Shown here in pieces: positions 13,982 through 22,092 of a stretch of DNA of 22,384 nt (within the stretch, counting starts at the first letter, position 1; each line of letters begins with the position of its first letter). The stretch covers positions 30,814 through 53,197 of the forward strand of contig DHVJ01000036.1 in NCBI GenBank assembly GCA_002412595.1. The letters are read 5' to 3'. A program made the translations under genes and the position numbers. Below the pieces are notes generated by a model, which saw only the letters and a list, made by a program, of their open reading frames with translations, ran no database searches and was not told the origin of the DNA. The stretch comes from Anaerolineaceae bacterium UBA5211. GTDB lineage: Bacteria; Chloroflexota; Anaerolineae; Anaerolineales; Anaerolineaceae.

Positions 13982-14064
13982 GATTTTATTGTTTCCCACC
14001 CCCTGCGGGGGATTGACCTTTCTGAATGGTAGCTTCGATACCTTTTTATTTTACCGCTAGCCGG

Positions 14065-14167
14065 AATATTAATTGTGAACCTTCCAGGCATATCGGAAAT
14101 TAATATTTTGAAAATATATACAATGGGCGAATTAATATATATTATTCTAATGATATTTTGCTATGAT
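14065..14167 (+). promoter_or_regulatory. AT-rich control region of the peroxiredoxin/exporter operon
   Basis: A perfect inverted repeat AATATTAATT (14065-14074) and AATTAATATT (14098-14107) lies about 60 bases before an extended -10 box, TG-C-TATGAT (14159-14167). Transcription would begin near 14174, 20 bases before the ATG at 14194. The inverted repeat is a candidate regulator site shared with the divergent aldehyde dehydrogenase gene. Confidence 0.45.
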
Positions 14168-14193
14168 AAGCATATATCGAATGCAGAGTGGAT

Positions 14194-14805
14194 ATGAAAA
14201 AAAGACATTTGTTGAACTTCAATGACCCCGCGCCTGATTTAGAGCTGCTGGACATCAAGGGAAAATCCGTACGGCTTTCCAGCCTGTGGGCCAAACGCCC
14301 GCTGGTGCTGGCCCTCACGCGCCATTTTGGCTGCACCCAATGCAAGGAGATGTTGGACGAATTGGTAGCCGGCAGGGCGAAAATTAAGAAGGCCGGGTTA
14401 GATATCGCCGTGGTTACCCAGGGCACGCCGGAAGAAACCAAATTGTTTGCGGAAGAGCATGCGCCCGGCTTGAAGGCGCTTTCTGATCCCGAGCGCAAGG
14501 CGTACTGCGCCTATGGGCTGGAACGCGGCAGTATTTTTCAAACCTTCCTGAACTTAAAAGTCTGGCGAGCTGTCCTGCAAGCGCGCAACAAGGGCTACCA
14601 GGTGGAAACGCCGCCCGAAGGGCAGGATGCTATGCTGATGTCAGGCACCTTCATCATTAGCCCACAGGGCCGCGTTTTACTGCCCTTTTATTACGACAAC
14701 ATCGCCGATCATCCCGCGTTGGACCTGCTGCTGGAGGGCGTGCTCTCCACGCCTTGGGACCAGCCTTTTGAAGGGCCGGTTGGCATAGCCGACGGGACCG
14801 ATTAA
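14194..14805 (+). CDS. Peroxiredoxin-like (AhpC/TSA_2, PRXL2-like) protein
   Basis: 203 residues with a thioredoxin-like fold: NFNDPAPDLELLDIKGKSVRLSSLW at the start, then LALTRHFGCTQCKE with Cys47-x-x-Cys50. It then has AVVTQGTPEETKLFAEEH and GTFIISPQGRVLLPFYYDN, as in the AhpC/TSA_2 family. The R-HFGC-x-x-C-(K/R)E block is the family signature, so a redox role on peroxides or disulfides is likely, though the reductant is unknown. There is no signal peptide, so it is cytoplasmic. The ATG at 14194 is preferred to the GTG 6 bases earlier. It is followed after 25 bases by the exporter genes, probably in one operon. Confidence 0.8.
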   Translation: MKKRHLLNFNDPAPDLELLDIKGKSVRLSSLWAKRPLVLALTRHFGCTQCKEMLDELVAGRAKIKKAGLDIAVVTQGTPEETKLFAEEHAPGLKALSDPERKAYCAYGLERGSIFQTFLNLKVWRAVLQARNKGYQVETPPEGQDAMLMSGTFIISPQGRVLLPFYYDNIADHPALDLLLEGVLSTPWDQPFEGPVGIADGTD

Positions 14806-14830
14806 TGGAATTATTTCAGGAGAATTGATT

Positions 14831-15793
14831 ATGAAAAAGAGTTTAATACTGATCTTACTGCTGACTGCGGCGGCTGTCCTAAGTGCCTGCGGATCCGCTA
14901 CTGTCGCTGCGGATGCGGCCCAAACGGCTGAACCCGATTACCTGATTGCGGAGGGCAGCCTGCTGCCGGTGAAGGCGCTGGATATGTCTTTCTCTGCCTC
15001 TGGCCGGATTGTTGGAGTGGCGGTCAAAGACGGCGATACAGTGCGAGTGGACCAGGTGCTGGCCAATCTGGAAGATGTGCCGGAAGCGGATGCGGCTTTG
15101 GCTAAAGCGCACCAGGATGTGCTGGACGCGCAGGTGGCATTGGACGACTACAAAGCCTCCGGGGCATTGAACCTGGCGCAGGGACAGCTGGAAGTCATTC
15201 TGAGCAATAGTAAATATAAAAATGCCCGCGATAACTATTTGGACGGCCGTTCCACCGAGCGCAAAGCGCGTATGGATGAAGCTGAAGCCAACCTGAAATT
15301 GGCTGAAGATGCCTATGCCCAATTGGAGGACAACGAAGGGCTGGATCCGGATCAACTGGACGCGCTCGAAGCGCGTCTGACGACAGCCGAGGCCGCGCTG
15401 AATAGCGCCCAGGCAGCTGTTGACGCTCTCACGCTGCGCGCTGCCATGAGCGGCACCGTTGTGGATGTCAACCTGATCCCCGGCCAGCAAATTACAGCTG
15501 GCGAGACAGTCATGGCCCTGGCGGATTTCTCCAGCTGGGTAGTCAAGACCGATAGCCTGACCGAGCTGGAAGTGGTGGATATCAGCGAAGGACAATCCGT
15601 GCAAGTGATTTTAGATGCGCTGCCGGAAACAGTCCTGAAAGGCACCGTCACCAACATCAACGAGCGCTTTGAAGAAAAGCGCGGCGATATCACTTACACC
15701 GTTACAGTGCAATTGGATGAAACTGACCCGCTCATGCGCTGGGGCATGACTGCAGCAGTTTATTTCATCCCGCCGGAGGGGCAGGGCTCCTAG
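14831..15793 (+). CDS. ABC-exporter membrane-fusion lipoprotein (HlyD/DevB-like)
   Basis: 320 residues. The signal peptide ends in the lipobox LSAC with Cys20, so the mature protein is a lipoprotein. An N-terminal half-lipoyl segment (SFSASGRIVGVAVKDGDTV) is followed by a long alpha-hairpin coiled coil (about 70-185, AEANLKLAEDAYAQLE and LTTAEAALNSAQAAVDAL). The second half-lipoyl segment (SGTVVDVNLIPGQQITAGETV) and a beta-barrel region come next. This is the adaptor architecture of HlyD/MacA/DevB proteins, which link an inner-membrane exporter to the cell exterior. AGGAGA lies 6-7 bases before the ATG. It sits directly before the permease (1-base gap) and the ATPase. Confidence 0.9.
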   Translation: MKKSLILILLLTAAAVLSACGSATVAADAAQTAEPDYLIAEGSLLPVKALDMSFSASGRIVGVAVKDGDTVRVDQVLANLEDVPEADAALAKAHQDVLDAQVALDDYKASGALNLAQGQLEVILSNSKYKNARDNYLDGRSTERKARMDEAEANLKLAEDAYAQLEDNEGLDPDQLDALEARLTTAEAALNSAQAAVDALTLRAAMSGTVVDVNLIPGQQITAGETVMALADFSSWVVKTDSLTELEVVDISEGQSVQVILDALPETVLKGTVTNINERFEEKRGDITYTVTVQLDETDPLMRWGMTAAVYFIPPEGQGS

Positions 15794-15794
15794 T

Positions 15795-16967
15795 ATGAAA
15801 CAGGTTCTGCAAATCTCATCTTTCCTGGCTTTCAAAGAGATATGGCGTAACCGCGGACGCTTTCTGCTGGTCGCGCTGGTAATTGCCCTCATCACCCTGC
15901 TGGTATTGTTCATCGCTGCGCTGGGTGAAGGGCTGGGTAATGGCAACCGTGAATATCTGTCCAAAGTGGACGCGGAGTTGATTGCTTTCCAGTCCAAGTC
16001 GGATTATCTCATCGGCGCCAGCCGCATGGATCGTGACCGCCTGGCTTCCATTGCGCGCGTGGCGGGCGTCCAGGACGCGGGCATGTTGGGCGCGGCCAGC
16101 GCCAAAATTATCCTGCCCGGTCAGGCTGACCCGCTCAAGGTGGCGCTGCTGGGTGTTGAACCCGGCCATACCGGTGAGCCGCCGGTGCTGCAGGGCCGCC
16201 AGTTGGGTACCAAGCTCTCCGATGAAGTCATCATTGACCGCAACACGGCCCTGCGCAGTGGGCTGGAAATAGGCGATACGCTCGAGATGCGCGTTACCCA
16301 GGGTACCCGCGATGAATATTATAAATTGCGTGTGGTCGGCATCAGTGACGGGCAGCAATACTCGTTGCAGCCGTCCATTATTGTGCCCTTTTTCACCTGG
16401 GATAAGGTGCGACCCAAGTCGGAGGCGGAGATCAACAGCAGCGACCCGGTTGCTAACATCATCCTGATCAAACTGGACGACCCCGCTCAGATGGATGCAG
16501 TGCGCCAGCGCCTGCTTTCGCAGGTCAACAATATCGAAGTGGCTACCATTTCCCAAACCATTCAGGCTCTGCCGGGTTACTCCGCGCAGCAGAGCACCCT
16601 CAACACGCAGGGCGGTTTCACGCTCTTCATCGGTCTGCTGGTGATTGGCGGGTTCTTCCAGATCCAGATCCTGCAGAAAGTGGCGCAAATCGGTGTCCTG
16701 AAAGCCATCGGCACGACCAATCGGATTGTGGCGACCACTTTCATCATGCAGATTTTTATGATCACCGTGATCGGGGTGTTGATTGGCAGCCTGCTCACTT
16801 TCCTGTTCTCGCTGACCTTCCCGCCTACCATTCCGATTGTGTTCAACGGCACAACCTCCGCTATCGCGATTGTGGCACTGCTGTTGATCGGCCCGTTGGG
16901 CGGTTTGGTTTCCATCCGCTATGCGGTGCGTATTGAACCGCTCAAAGCTCTGGGGTTATCGTCATGA
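15795..16967 (+). CDS. ABC exporter permease, DevC/MacB (FtsX-like) type
   Basis: 390 residues with the FtsX/MacB topology: a short cytoplasmic start with FKEIWRNRGRF, TM1 at about 22-44, an extracytoplasmic domain of roughly 230 residues, then three helices at about 276-296, 318-345 and 352-376. The coupling segment QIGVLKAIGTTNR is typical, and the C-terminal IEPLKALGLSS matches 'P-x-x-A-L' ends. A single such permease with a separate ATPase matches DevC rather than the fused MacB. The stop overlaps the ATPase start by 4 bases (ATGA). The cargo is unknown; relatives export lipids, peptides or glycolipids. Confidence 0.9.
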   Translation: MKQVLQISSFLAFKEIWRNRGRFLLVALVIALITLLVLFIAALGEGLGNGNREYLSKVDAELIAFQSKSDYLIGASRMDRDRLASIARVAGVQDAGMLGAASAKIILPGQADPLKVALLGVEPGHTGEPPVLQGRQLGTKLSDEVIIDRNTALRSGLEIGDTLEMRVTQGTRDEYYKLRVVGISDGQQYSLQPSIIVPFFTWDKVRPKSEAEINSSDPVANIILIKLDDPAQMDAVRQRLLSQVNNIEVATISQTIQALPGYSAQQSTLNTQGGFTLFIGLLVIGGFFQIQILQKVAQIGVLKAIGTTNRIVATTFIMQIFMITVIGVLIGSLLTFLFSLTFPPTIPIVFNGTTSAIAIVALLLIGPLGGLVSIRYAVRIEPLKALGLSS

Positions 16968-17710
16968 GCGCGCAAAAGCAGCCTGAATTTGCGATCGAAA
17001 CCCATTCGGTCGTCAAGACCTATCCAAGTGATTTCGGCGACATCCAAGCCGTAGATGAAGTCTCGCTGCAAGTGCGCCCCGGCGAGTTTGTGGCTCTGGT
17101 CGGCCCCAGCGGTTCCGGCAAGACTACCATGCTTTCCATCCTGGCAGCTCTGCTCAAACCCACCTCCGGAGAGATTCTTCTGGACGGGCAGAACATGCAT
17201 GAGCTGAGCGAAAATAACCTGGTCACACTGCGGCGCGAAAAGATCGGATTTACTTTCCAGGCCAATAACCTGGTGCCTTTTCTCACGGCGGTTGAGAATG
17301 TGGAGTTAATGCTGCGCCTGAATGGCAAGTTGGATAAGGCCGGTAAGCTGCGTGCACGTGAATTGCTGGCGCGTTTGGGATTGGGCGAACGCCTTAATAA
17401 CCTGACCAGCCAGCTTTCCGGCGGGCAGCAGCAGCGCGTTGCCATCGCACGTGCCCTGATCCATAACCCCAGCTTGGTCCTGGCGGACGAACCCACAGCC
17501 AACCTGGACACCGAACGGGCCTACCAGGTGGTGGAGACCTTTGCGGGGCTGATCCACGAGCAGCAGCGCGCCGGCATCATGGTCACCCATGACCTGCGTA
17601 TGTGCGAATTTGTGGATCGTGTGCTGCAGATGCGTGACGGCAAGCTGATCAAAGAGTATGCCGATAAGCCGTCCATCATGAAGCTGGTGCGTGGCCGGAT
17701 GACGGATTGA
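16964..17710 (+). CDS. ABC exporter ATP-binding protein, DevA/LolD/MacB type
   Basis: 248 residues. Motifs in order are Walker A GPSGSGKTT (47-55), Q-loop Gln99 in FTFQANN, signature LSGGQQQR (151-158), Walker B LVLADEP (171-177) with the Glu, and H-loop in VTHDLRM. Family-typical text includes AVDEVSLQVRPGEFVALVG and ADEPTANLDTE, as in LolD/MacB ATPases. It completes the adaptor-permease-ATPase set with the two upstream genes and overlaps the permease by ATGA. Its stop abuts the stop of the convergent gene with no spacer. Confidence 0.95.
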   Translation: MSAQKQPEFAIETHSVVKTYPSDFGDIQAVDEVSLQVRPGEFVALVGPSGSGKTTMLSILAALLKPTSGEILLDGQNMHELSENNLVTLRREKIGFTFQANNLVPFLTAVENVELMLRLNGKLDKAGKLRARELLARLGLGERLNNLTSQLSGGQQQRVAIARALIHNPSLVLADEPTANLDTERAYQVVETFAGLIHEQQRAGIMVTHDLRMCEFVDRVLQMRDGKLIKEYADKPSIMKLVRGRMTD

Positions 17711-18457
17711 CTAAGACCGGCCGCGATTGAACCATACGCGCAAGCCCGGATAGGTTGCCGGAATGTATCCTAGCAATGTGCGGATGAACAGCACCAAGCC
17801 GCTCATTTCCAAGGTCTCTTCGATTGTGGCCAGCAGGTTGAAGGTGAAATTGTCCAGTCCGAAACGGCTGGCATAGGCTCCACTGACCAACTCTATGCCC
17901 ACCGCGCCGCCGACATATACGATCCCCGCCAGCGTGAAGCCGATGCCGGTCTTTTGGGGCAGGCTTTTCAGGAAATTCAGGAAAAGCAGCGCGAGAATGC
18001 CCACGCCCAATAGCGCCGGGATGACCCAGGTGAAATAAAAATACCCGGGAATGTTATCTCCCAGAAAATTATGGATTGGTGTCATCAACTTTTCATGCAG
18101 GCTGGCGCCCTCATCCAGGGTCAGGAACAGGAAGCCCAATGCCAGGGCGTGCCACGCGCTGCAAAATGCGGTGTGTTCCTTCTCTTTAAGCTGCGTGATC
18201 AGGATCAACAACAGAGCCGCGCTGAAAAGCAGCAAGACGGAATAGATGGTGGGCAGGCTGAGTTCGGTATCCACGTCCAGCAGATTTTGGAAACGGCTCA
18301 AGTCGACCTGCCGGAAATAAATTAAATATTGGCAGGCCAGGCTGGCAACTGCCAGCAGGAGGGTTATACCCCCTAGTACCCAGGAAAGTCCCTTTGGATT
18401 GATGGGTTTAATGCGCGTTTCCGCGCTATCACAGATGGTAATTGAGCTGCGTTGCAT
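17711..18457 (-). CDS. Six-helix membrane protein of unknown function
   Basis: 248 residues from the ATG at 18457, which has GAGG 8 bases upstream; the frame also opens at a GTG at 18514. Six hydrophobic segments lie near 26-48, 71-91, 101-116, 140-163, 172-192 and 217-232. Conserved-looking acidic motifs sit at membrane faces: LTLDEGASLHEK (112-123) and ATIEETLEMSG (210-220). Paired Asp/Glu and His residues next to helices could bind a metal or carry protons, but no family is recognised. It is convergent with the exporter ATPase (stops adjacent) and downstream of pstB by 81 bases. Confidence 0.72.
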   Translation of the reverse strand: MQRSSITICDSAETRIKPINPKGLSWVLGGITLLLAVASLACQYLIYFRQVDLSRFQNLLDVDTELSLPTIYSVLLLFSAALLLILITQLKEKEHTAFCSAWHALALGFLFLTLDEGASLHEKLMTPIHNFLGDNIPGYFYFTWVIPALLGVGILALLFLNFLKSLPQKTGIGFTLAGIVYVGGAVGIELVSGAYASRFGLDNFTFNLLATIEETLEMSGLVLFIRTLLGYIPATYPGLRVWFNRGRS

Positions 18458-18504
18458 TACAGTGACCTCGTTGATGTAGGTGATGAAGCTTACATGATTA
18501 ATTC

Positions 18505-18521
18505 TCCCTATCACTTAGGGA
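18505..18521. promoter_or_regulatory. Palindrome TCCCTA-TCACT-TAGGGA between pstB and the membrane gene
   Basis: A perfect 6-bp inverted repeat with a 5-base centre lies 18 bases beyond the pstB stop and about 50 bases before the next ATG. There is no T run, so an operator is as likely as a weak transcription end. Confidence 0.35.
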
Positions 18522-18538
18522 ATGAGCAAAGATGTATA

Positions 18539-19300
18539 TTATCCGAATCGGCCCTGTACGTAGTCCTGCGTGCGTTTATCCCGCGGATTAATGAACATGC
18601 TTTCCCCATCGGTGTATTCCACCAGCTCGCCTTGCAGGAAGAAAGCCGCCTGGTCGGCCATACGCGCGGCCTGCTGCTGGTTGTGCGGCACCAGCAGGAT
18701 GGTGTAATCCTTTTTTGCTATTTCAAGGAATTCTTCTATTTTTGCGGTGGAAACCGGGTCGAGCGCCGAGGTAGGTTCGTCCAGCAGGATCACTTCCGGT
18801 TCAAGCGCCAGCACGCGCGCCAGGCACAGGCGCTGCTGCTGCCCGCCGGAGATGGAGGCGGCCGGGTCGTCCAGCCGGTCATAGATTTCATCCCATAGTA
18901 CGGCTTCTCTAAGTGCCTTCTCCACCCTTTCATGCAGCATTTTTTGGTCGCGCATACCCGCTACTTCCAACCCAAAGCTGATGTTTTGGAAGATGGTCAA
19001 TGGCAGGGGAATGGGGCGAGAGAATACCACGCCGATGCGCCGCCGCAGGCCGACCACGTCCAGGTTTTTGTCCAGGATGTTCAGGTCGCCCATGGTCACC
19101 TCACCGTGCATCTCTTCCACGTCCGACAGATCGATCAGACGGTTGAGCACCTTTACCAACGAGGATTTGCCGCCTCCGGAGGGTCCAAAAGCCACAGTGA
19201 TCTGATTGGGCTGAATATCCAGGTTGATCCCTTTGAGGGCTTCCTTACCGTCTGAATAGCGCAGATACAGGTCGCGGATGCGGATTTTCGGTTCAGTCAT
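18539..19300 (-). CDS. pstB: Phosphate ABC transporter ATP-binding protein PstB
   Basis: 253 residues. It powers phosphate import with PstS, PstC and PstA. Motifs are Walker A GPSGGGKSS (39-47), signature SGGQQQR (151-157), Walker B VILLDEP (170-176), and a His switch in LVPHNQQQAARMAD, the PstB-type ending (canonical THNMQQAAR). The Q-loop is odd: where PstB has VFQKP this protein has VFSRP (92-96), so the normally invariant glutamine is serine. AGGAGG stands 8 bases before the ATG, which overlaps the pstA stop by one base (TAATG). Position and sequence make the assignment firm; full activity with the Q-loop change is untested. Confidence 0.92.
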   Translation of the reverse strand: MTEPKIRIRDLYLRYSDGKEALKGINLDIQPNQITVAFGPSGGGKSSLVKVLNRLIDLSDVEEMHGEVTMGDLNILDKNLDVVGLRRRIGVVFSRPIPLPLTIFQNISFGLEVAGMRDQKMLHERVEKALREAVLWDEIYDRLDDPAASISGGQQQRLCLARVLALEPEVILLDEPTSALDPVSTAKIEEFLEIAKKDYTILLVPHNQQQAARMADQAAFFLQGELVEYTDGESMFINPRDKRTQDYVQGRFG

Positions 19301-20184
19301 TACCACTGCCTCCTGGAGCGGGCACGTGAGCGGATCAGGGATGCGATCAGGTTCATACCCAGCACGAAGACCATCAGCACCAGCACAGTGCCATATTGGA
19401 CACCAGAAGTCATACCCGGTACTTGCGTTGAGATTACGTAAATGTGATAGGGCAGCGCCATGGTGGCGTCCAGTGGAGAGGAGGGCAGGTGCGGCAGGTA
19501 GAAGGTCGCACCGGTGAACAAGATCGGGGCGGTTTCACCCACCGCGCGTTCCAATCCTAAAATGATGCCGGTCAGGATACCCGGCAGGGCTTGCGGCAGA
19601 ATGATACGCGTGATGGTCTGCCATTGGGTGCCTCCTAATGACACACCCACCACGCGGAAGCGGTAAGGTACGCTGCGCAGCGCTTCTTCAGTCGTGGAGA
19701 TGATCACCGGCAGGGTCATAATGGAGAGCGTCAGCGAAGCGGCTAAGATGCTGATGCCGAAGTCGCAGAATAACACAAACAAGCCCAGGCCAAACAGGCC
19801 GTAAACAACGGAAGGCACGCCTCCCAGGCTGATAATCGCGACGCGGATAATGCGTGTCCACTGGTTATCGCTCGCGTATTCGGCCATGTAAATTCCGGCG
19901 GCAATTCCCAGCGGGATGGAAAAAAGGGCTGTGCCGGCCATCAGGTAAAAGGTGCCCACAATGGCGGGCAGAATACCGCCGGCGCGCATGCCGTCGCTGG
20001 GCATGGTGGTCAGGAATTCCCAGCTGATGTGTGATCCGCCCTTGATGATGATGTACACGATGATACCCAGGATGGGCAGCACCGTAATCAGTGAGATCAA
20101 GCGTACAAAGGTAAAACCGATTTTTTGGGACTGCTGCCGGCTGATGGAGAAACGCCTTTTTTTCGGTTCAGGGTAGGGGATCAT
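19300..20184 (-). CDS. pstA: Phosphate ABC transporter permease PstA
   Basis: 294 residues, normal for PstA. A charged N-terminus (PEPKKRRFSISRQQSQK) precedes the first of six transmembrane helices (about 24-48). The permease-ATPase coupling (EAA) loop reads RVVGVSLGGTQWQTITRIILPQALPG. Phosphate-permease text includes SIPLGIAAGIYMAEYA, GGVPSVVYGLFGLGLFV and RAVGETAPILFTGA. It overlaps pstC by ATGA and pstB by one base, so the operon is tightly coupled. Confidence 0.95.
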   Translation of the reverse strand: MIPYPEPKKRRFSISRQQSQKIGFTFVRLISLITVLPILGIIVYIIIKGGSHISWEFLTTMPSDGMRAGGILPAIVGTFYLMAGTALFSIPLGIAAGIYMAEYASDNQWTRIIRVAIISLGGVPSVVYGLFGLGLFVLFCDFGISILAASLTLSIMTLPVIISTTEEALRSVPYRFRVVGVSLGGTQWQTITRIILPQALPGILTGIILGLERAVGETAPILFTGATFYLPHLPSSPLDATMALPYHIYVISTQVPGMTSGVQYGTVLVLMVFVLGMNLIASLIRSRARSRRQW

Positions 20185-21065
20185 GAAATCACCTGGCCCT
20201 TCTCCTGTTTGGATTTACCTTGAACAGAAGTAGAGGAGATATTAATAACCAGCGAGAAGATGAACAGGATAATGCCGATAAAGAACAGCACATGGTAATG
20301 TACACTGCCGCTGGCTACTTCACCCATCTCAGATGCGATTGTGGCGGTCATGGTGCGCACCGGCATGATAACGGATTTCAGGCCGGAGAAGGTGGTGGCG
20401 GCATTGCCGGTCACCATCATAACGGCCATGGTCTCACCCAATGAACGGCCAATCCCCAACATCACCGCGGTCATCAGCCCGTTGCGTGCAGCCGGCAGTA
20501 CCACACCCCAGATGGTTTGCCATTTGGTCGCGCCAAGTGCGTATGAAGCATCCCGGTAAGAAGAAGGCACTGCGTAAAGTGCATCTTCCGCGATGGATAC
20601 GATCGAAGGAATGGCGATCATGGCTAGCAGGATGCTGCCGCTCAGGGCGGTCAGACCGGTGGGCAGGTTGAAGAATTCCCGCAGGAAGGGTGACAGCGCC
20701 TGGATGCCGATAAAACCCAGCACCACCGATGGGATGCCCGCCATGATTTCTACGGTTGGTTTGAGAATTTCTTTCACATTCTTGGGCGCGATTTCACCGA
20801 TATAAATAGCCGTGCCGATGCCCAATGGCACCGCGATCAAAATGGACGTGAAAGTGACCACCAGCGAACCGCTGATCAATGGCAGCAGGCCGAACAGATC
20901 TTCAATGGGGTACCAGCGCAGGCTGAACAAATCTTTAAGGGAGACCTCACCCAATGCGGGCAGGCCTTCACGGACCAGGAATACGAAGATCAGAAGAATA
21001 AAGAGAATACTGGATGAACCGGCAATCTTTACGGTATTGGTGATGATTTTTTCTGATCGTTTCAT
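20181..21065 (-). CDS. pstC: Phosphate ABC transporter permease PstC
   Basis: 294 residues with six transmembrane helices. Typical PstC features are PLISGSLVVTFTSILIAVPLG at the second helix, VEIMAGIPSVVLGFIG, the coupling loop DASYALGATKWQTIWGVVLPAA, and GIGRSLGETMAVMMVTGN with the conserved R-x-x-GET segment of the translocation path. AGGAAA precedes the ATG, and the gap to pstS is 11 bases. Its stop overlaps the pstA start by 4 bases. Confidence 0.95.
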   Translation of the reverse strand: MKRSEKIITNTVKIAGSSSILFILLIFVFLVREGLPALGEVSLKDLFSLRWYPIEDLFGLLPLISGSLVVTFTSILIAVPLGIGTAIYIGEIAPKNVKEILKPTVEIMAGIPSVVLGFIGIQALSPFLREFFNLPTGLTALSGSILLAMIAIPSIVSIAEDALYAVPSSYRDASYALGATKWQTIWGVVLPAARNGLMTAVMLGIGRSLGETMAVMMVTGNAATTFSGLKSVIMPVRTMTATIASEMGEVASGSVHYHVLFFIGIILFIFSLVINISSTSVQGKSKQEKGQVIS

Positions 21066-21076
21066 ATTTTCCTGCG

Positions 21077-21958
21077 TTAATCCAGAATCGGTACAAATCC
21101 CAGCTCAGTCACAATTTCCTGTGCCTCGTCGGACAGGATCCAATCCAGGTAATCTTTGATGATGCCATCCGGTTCGCCGCGCGTGTACATATACAAGCCG
21201 CGTGAAACCGGGTAGGTGCCGTCGATGACCGTTTCTGCCGAAGGCAAAATGTACGCCCGTCCTTCTTTGGAAGCCAATGCAATGGTTTTTACTTCATCGG
21301 TGATGTAGCCAAGCCCGTCATATCCGATGGCGTTGGGGTTGCTGCTGACTTCTGAAATAATGCCTTCGGAGGATGGCAGCAGCAGTGTGTCGGCGGAAAA
21401 AATGTCGGTATCTTCCTCGTCGCTCAGGCGGATGACCGTTTCCAGGAAATAAACGTGCGTGCCGGAGTTGGTTTCGCGCGACAGTCGCACAATGGGCCGG
21501 TCTTCACCGCCCAGTTCGCTCCAGTTATTGAACTCTCCTTTATAAATGCGGGAGACCTGATCGAGGGTCAGCTCTGAAATGGGGTTTTCGGGATTGACAA
21601 TCACGGCAATAGCGTCATTGGCAACTATGATTTCGTGCGGCTCAAAGCCCGCCGATTCCGCCTGTTCGATTTCCAGGTCTTTGATCTGGCGCGATGCGTT
21701 GGCAATGTCAATGGTACCGTTGATCAGGGCTGTAAAGCCTGTGCCCGAACCGCCGCCGGTTACGGAGATTTGTACTTCGGGGTATTCTTCCTGGTACTGT
21801 TCGGCCCAGGCTAATGCTAAGTTGACCAGTGTATCGGAACCTTTGTTTTCAATATAAGTACTGCTGCCAGTCTGTGTGTTTTCTTCTGAAGTCGAAGAAC
21901 CACAGGCGGTCAGGATCAAAATACCGGTTAGCAGGATTGTCCTTGTCCAGCGTCTCAT
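21077..21958 (-). CDS. pstS: Phosphate-binding lipoprotein PstS
   Basis: 293 residues. The signal peptide MRRWTRTILLTGILILTAC ends with a lipobox Cys19, so it is a membrane-anchored receptor. Phosphate-loop regions are visible: NKGSDTLVNLALAW, TGGGSGTGFTAL, and LSRETNSGTHVYF, which corresponds to the R-x-x-SGT site of PstS. The mature protein is very acidic. The ATG at 21958 has no ribosome binding site but has TATAAT 7 bases upstream, suggesting a leaderless transcript; a TTG 6 bases upstream is an alternative. It is first in pstSCAB, and no phoU follows within the window. Confidence 0.93.
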   Translation of the reverse strand: MRRWTRTILLTGILILTACGSSTSEENTQTGSSTYIENKGSDTLVNLALAWAEQYQEEYPEVQISVTGGGSGTGFTALINGTIDIANASRQIKDLEIEQAESAGFEPHEIIVANDAIAVIVNPENPISELTLDQVSRIYKGEFNNWSELGGEDRPIVRLSRETNSGTHVYFLETVIRLSDEEDTDIFSADTLLLPSSEGIISEVSSNPNAIGYDGLGYITDEVKTIALASKEGRAYILPSAETVIDGTYPVSRGLYMYTRGEPDGIIKDYLDWILSDEAQEIVTELGFVPILD

Positions 21959-21965
21959 TCCCAAA

Positions 21966-22058
21966 ATTATAACTGATGAAGGGCAAACATGATTTATAAT
22001 TAAAAGGTTTGTCGGACAAAAATTCCCTTCAAAGTGATGAAACTGTATCAGTTATAAT
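21966..22058. promoter_or_regulatory. Divergent pstS/gyrA promoter region with 12-bp inverted -10 elements
   Basis: ATTATAACTGAT (21966-21977) and ATCAGTTATAAT (22047-22058) are perfect inverted copies, each containing a consensus -10 TATAAT facing its own gene (pstS leftward, gyrA rightward). Between them lies the palindrome TTTGTC-G-GACAAA (22008-22020), a candidate operator. The -35 hexamers are weak. No direct Pho-box repeat is evident. Confidence 0.55.
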
Positions 22059-22092
22059 CAATGTTGAAATATGATTTTAAGGATATTCATGC

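Noticed and set aside
15816..16688. 290-codon minus-strand frame opposite the exporter permease
   Set aside because: The permease overlaps its ATPase gene by ATGA and has clear topology; the antisense frame lacks a start signal and motifs.
18505..18521. Calling the TCCCTA palindrome the pst operon terminator
   Set aside because: The stem is only 6 bp and no T run follows on the minus strand, so it is listed only as a possible regulatory site.
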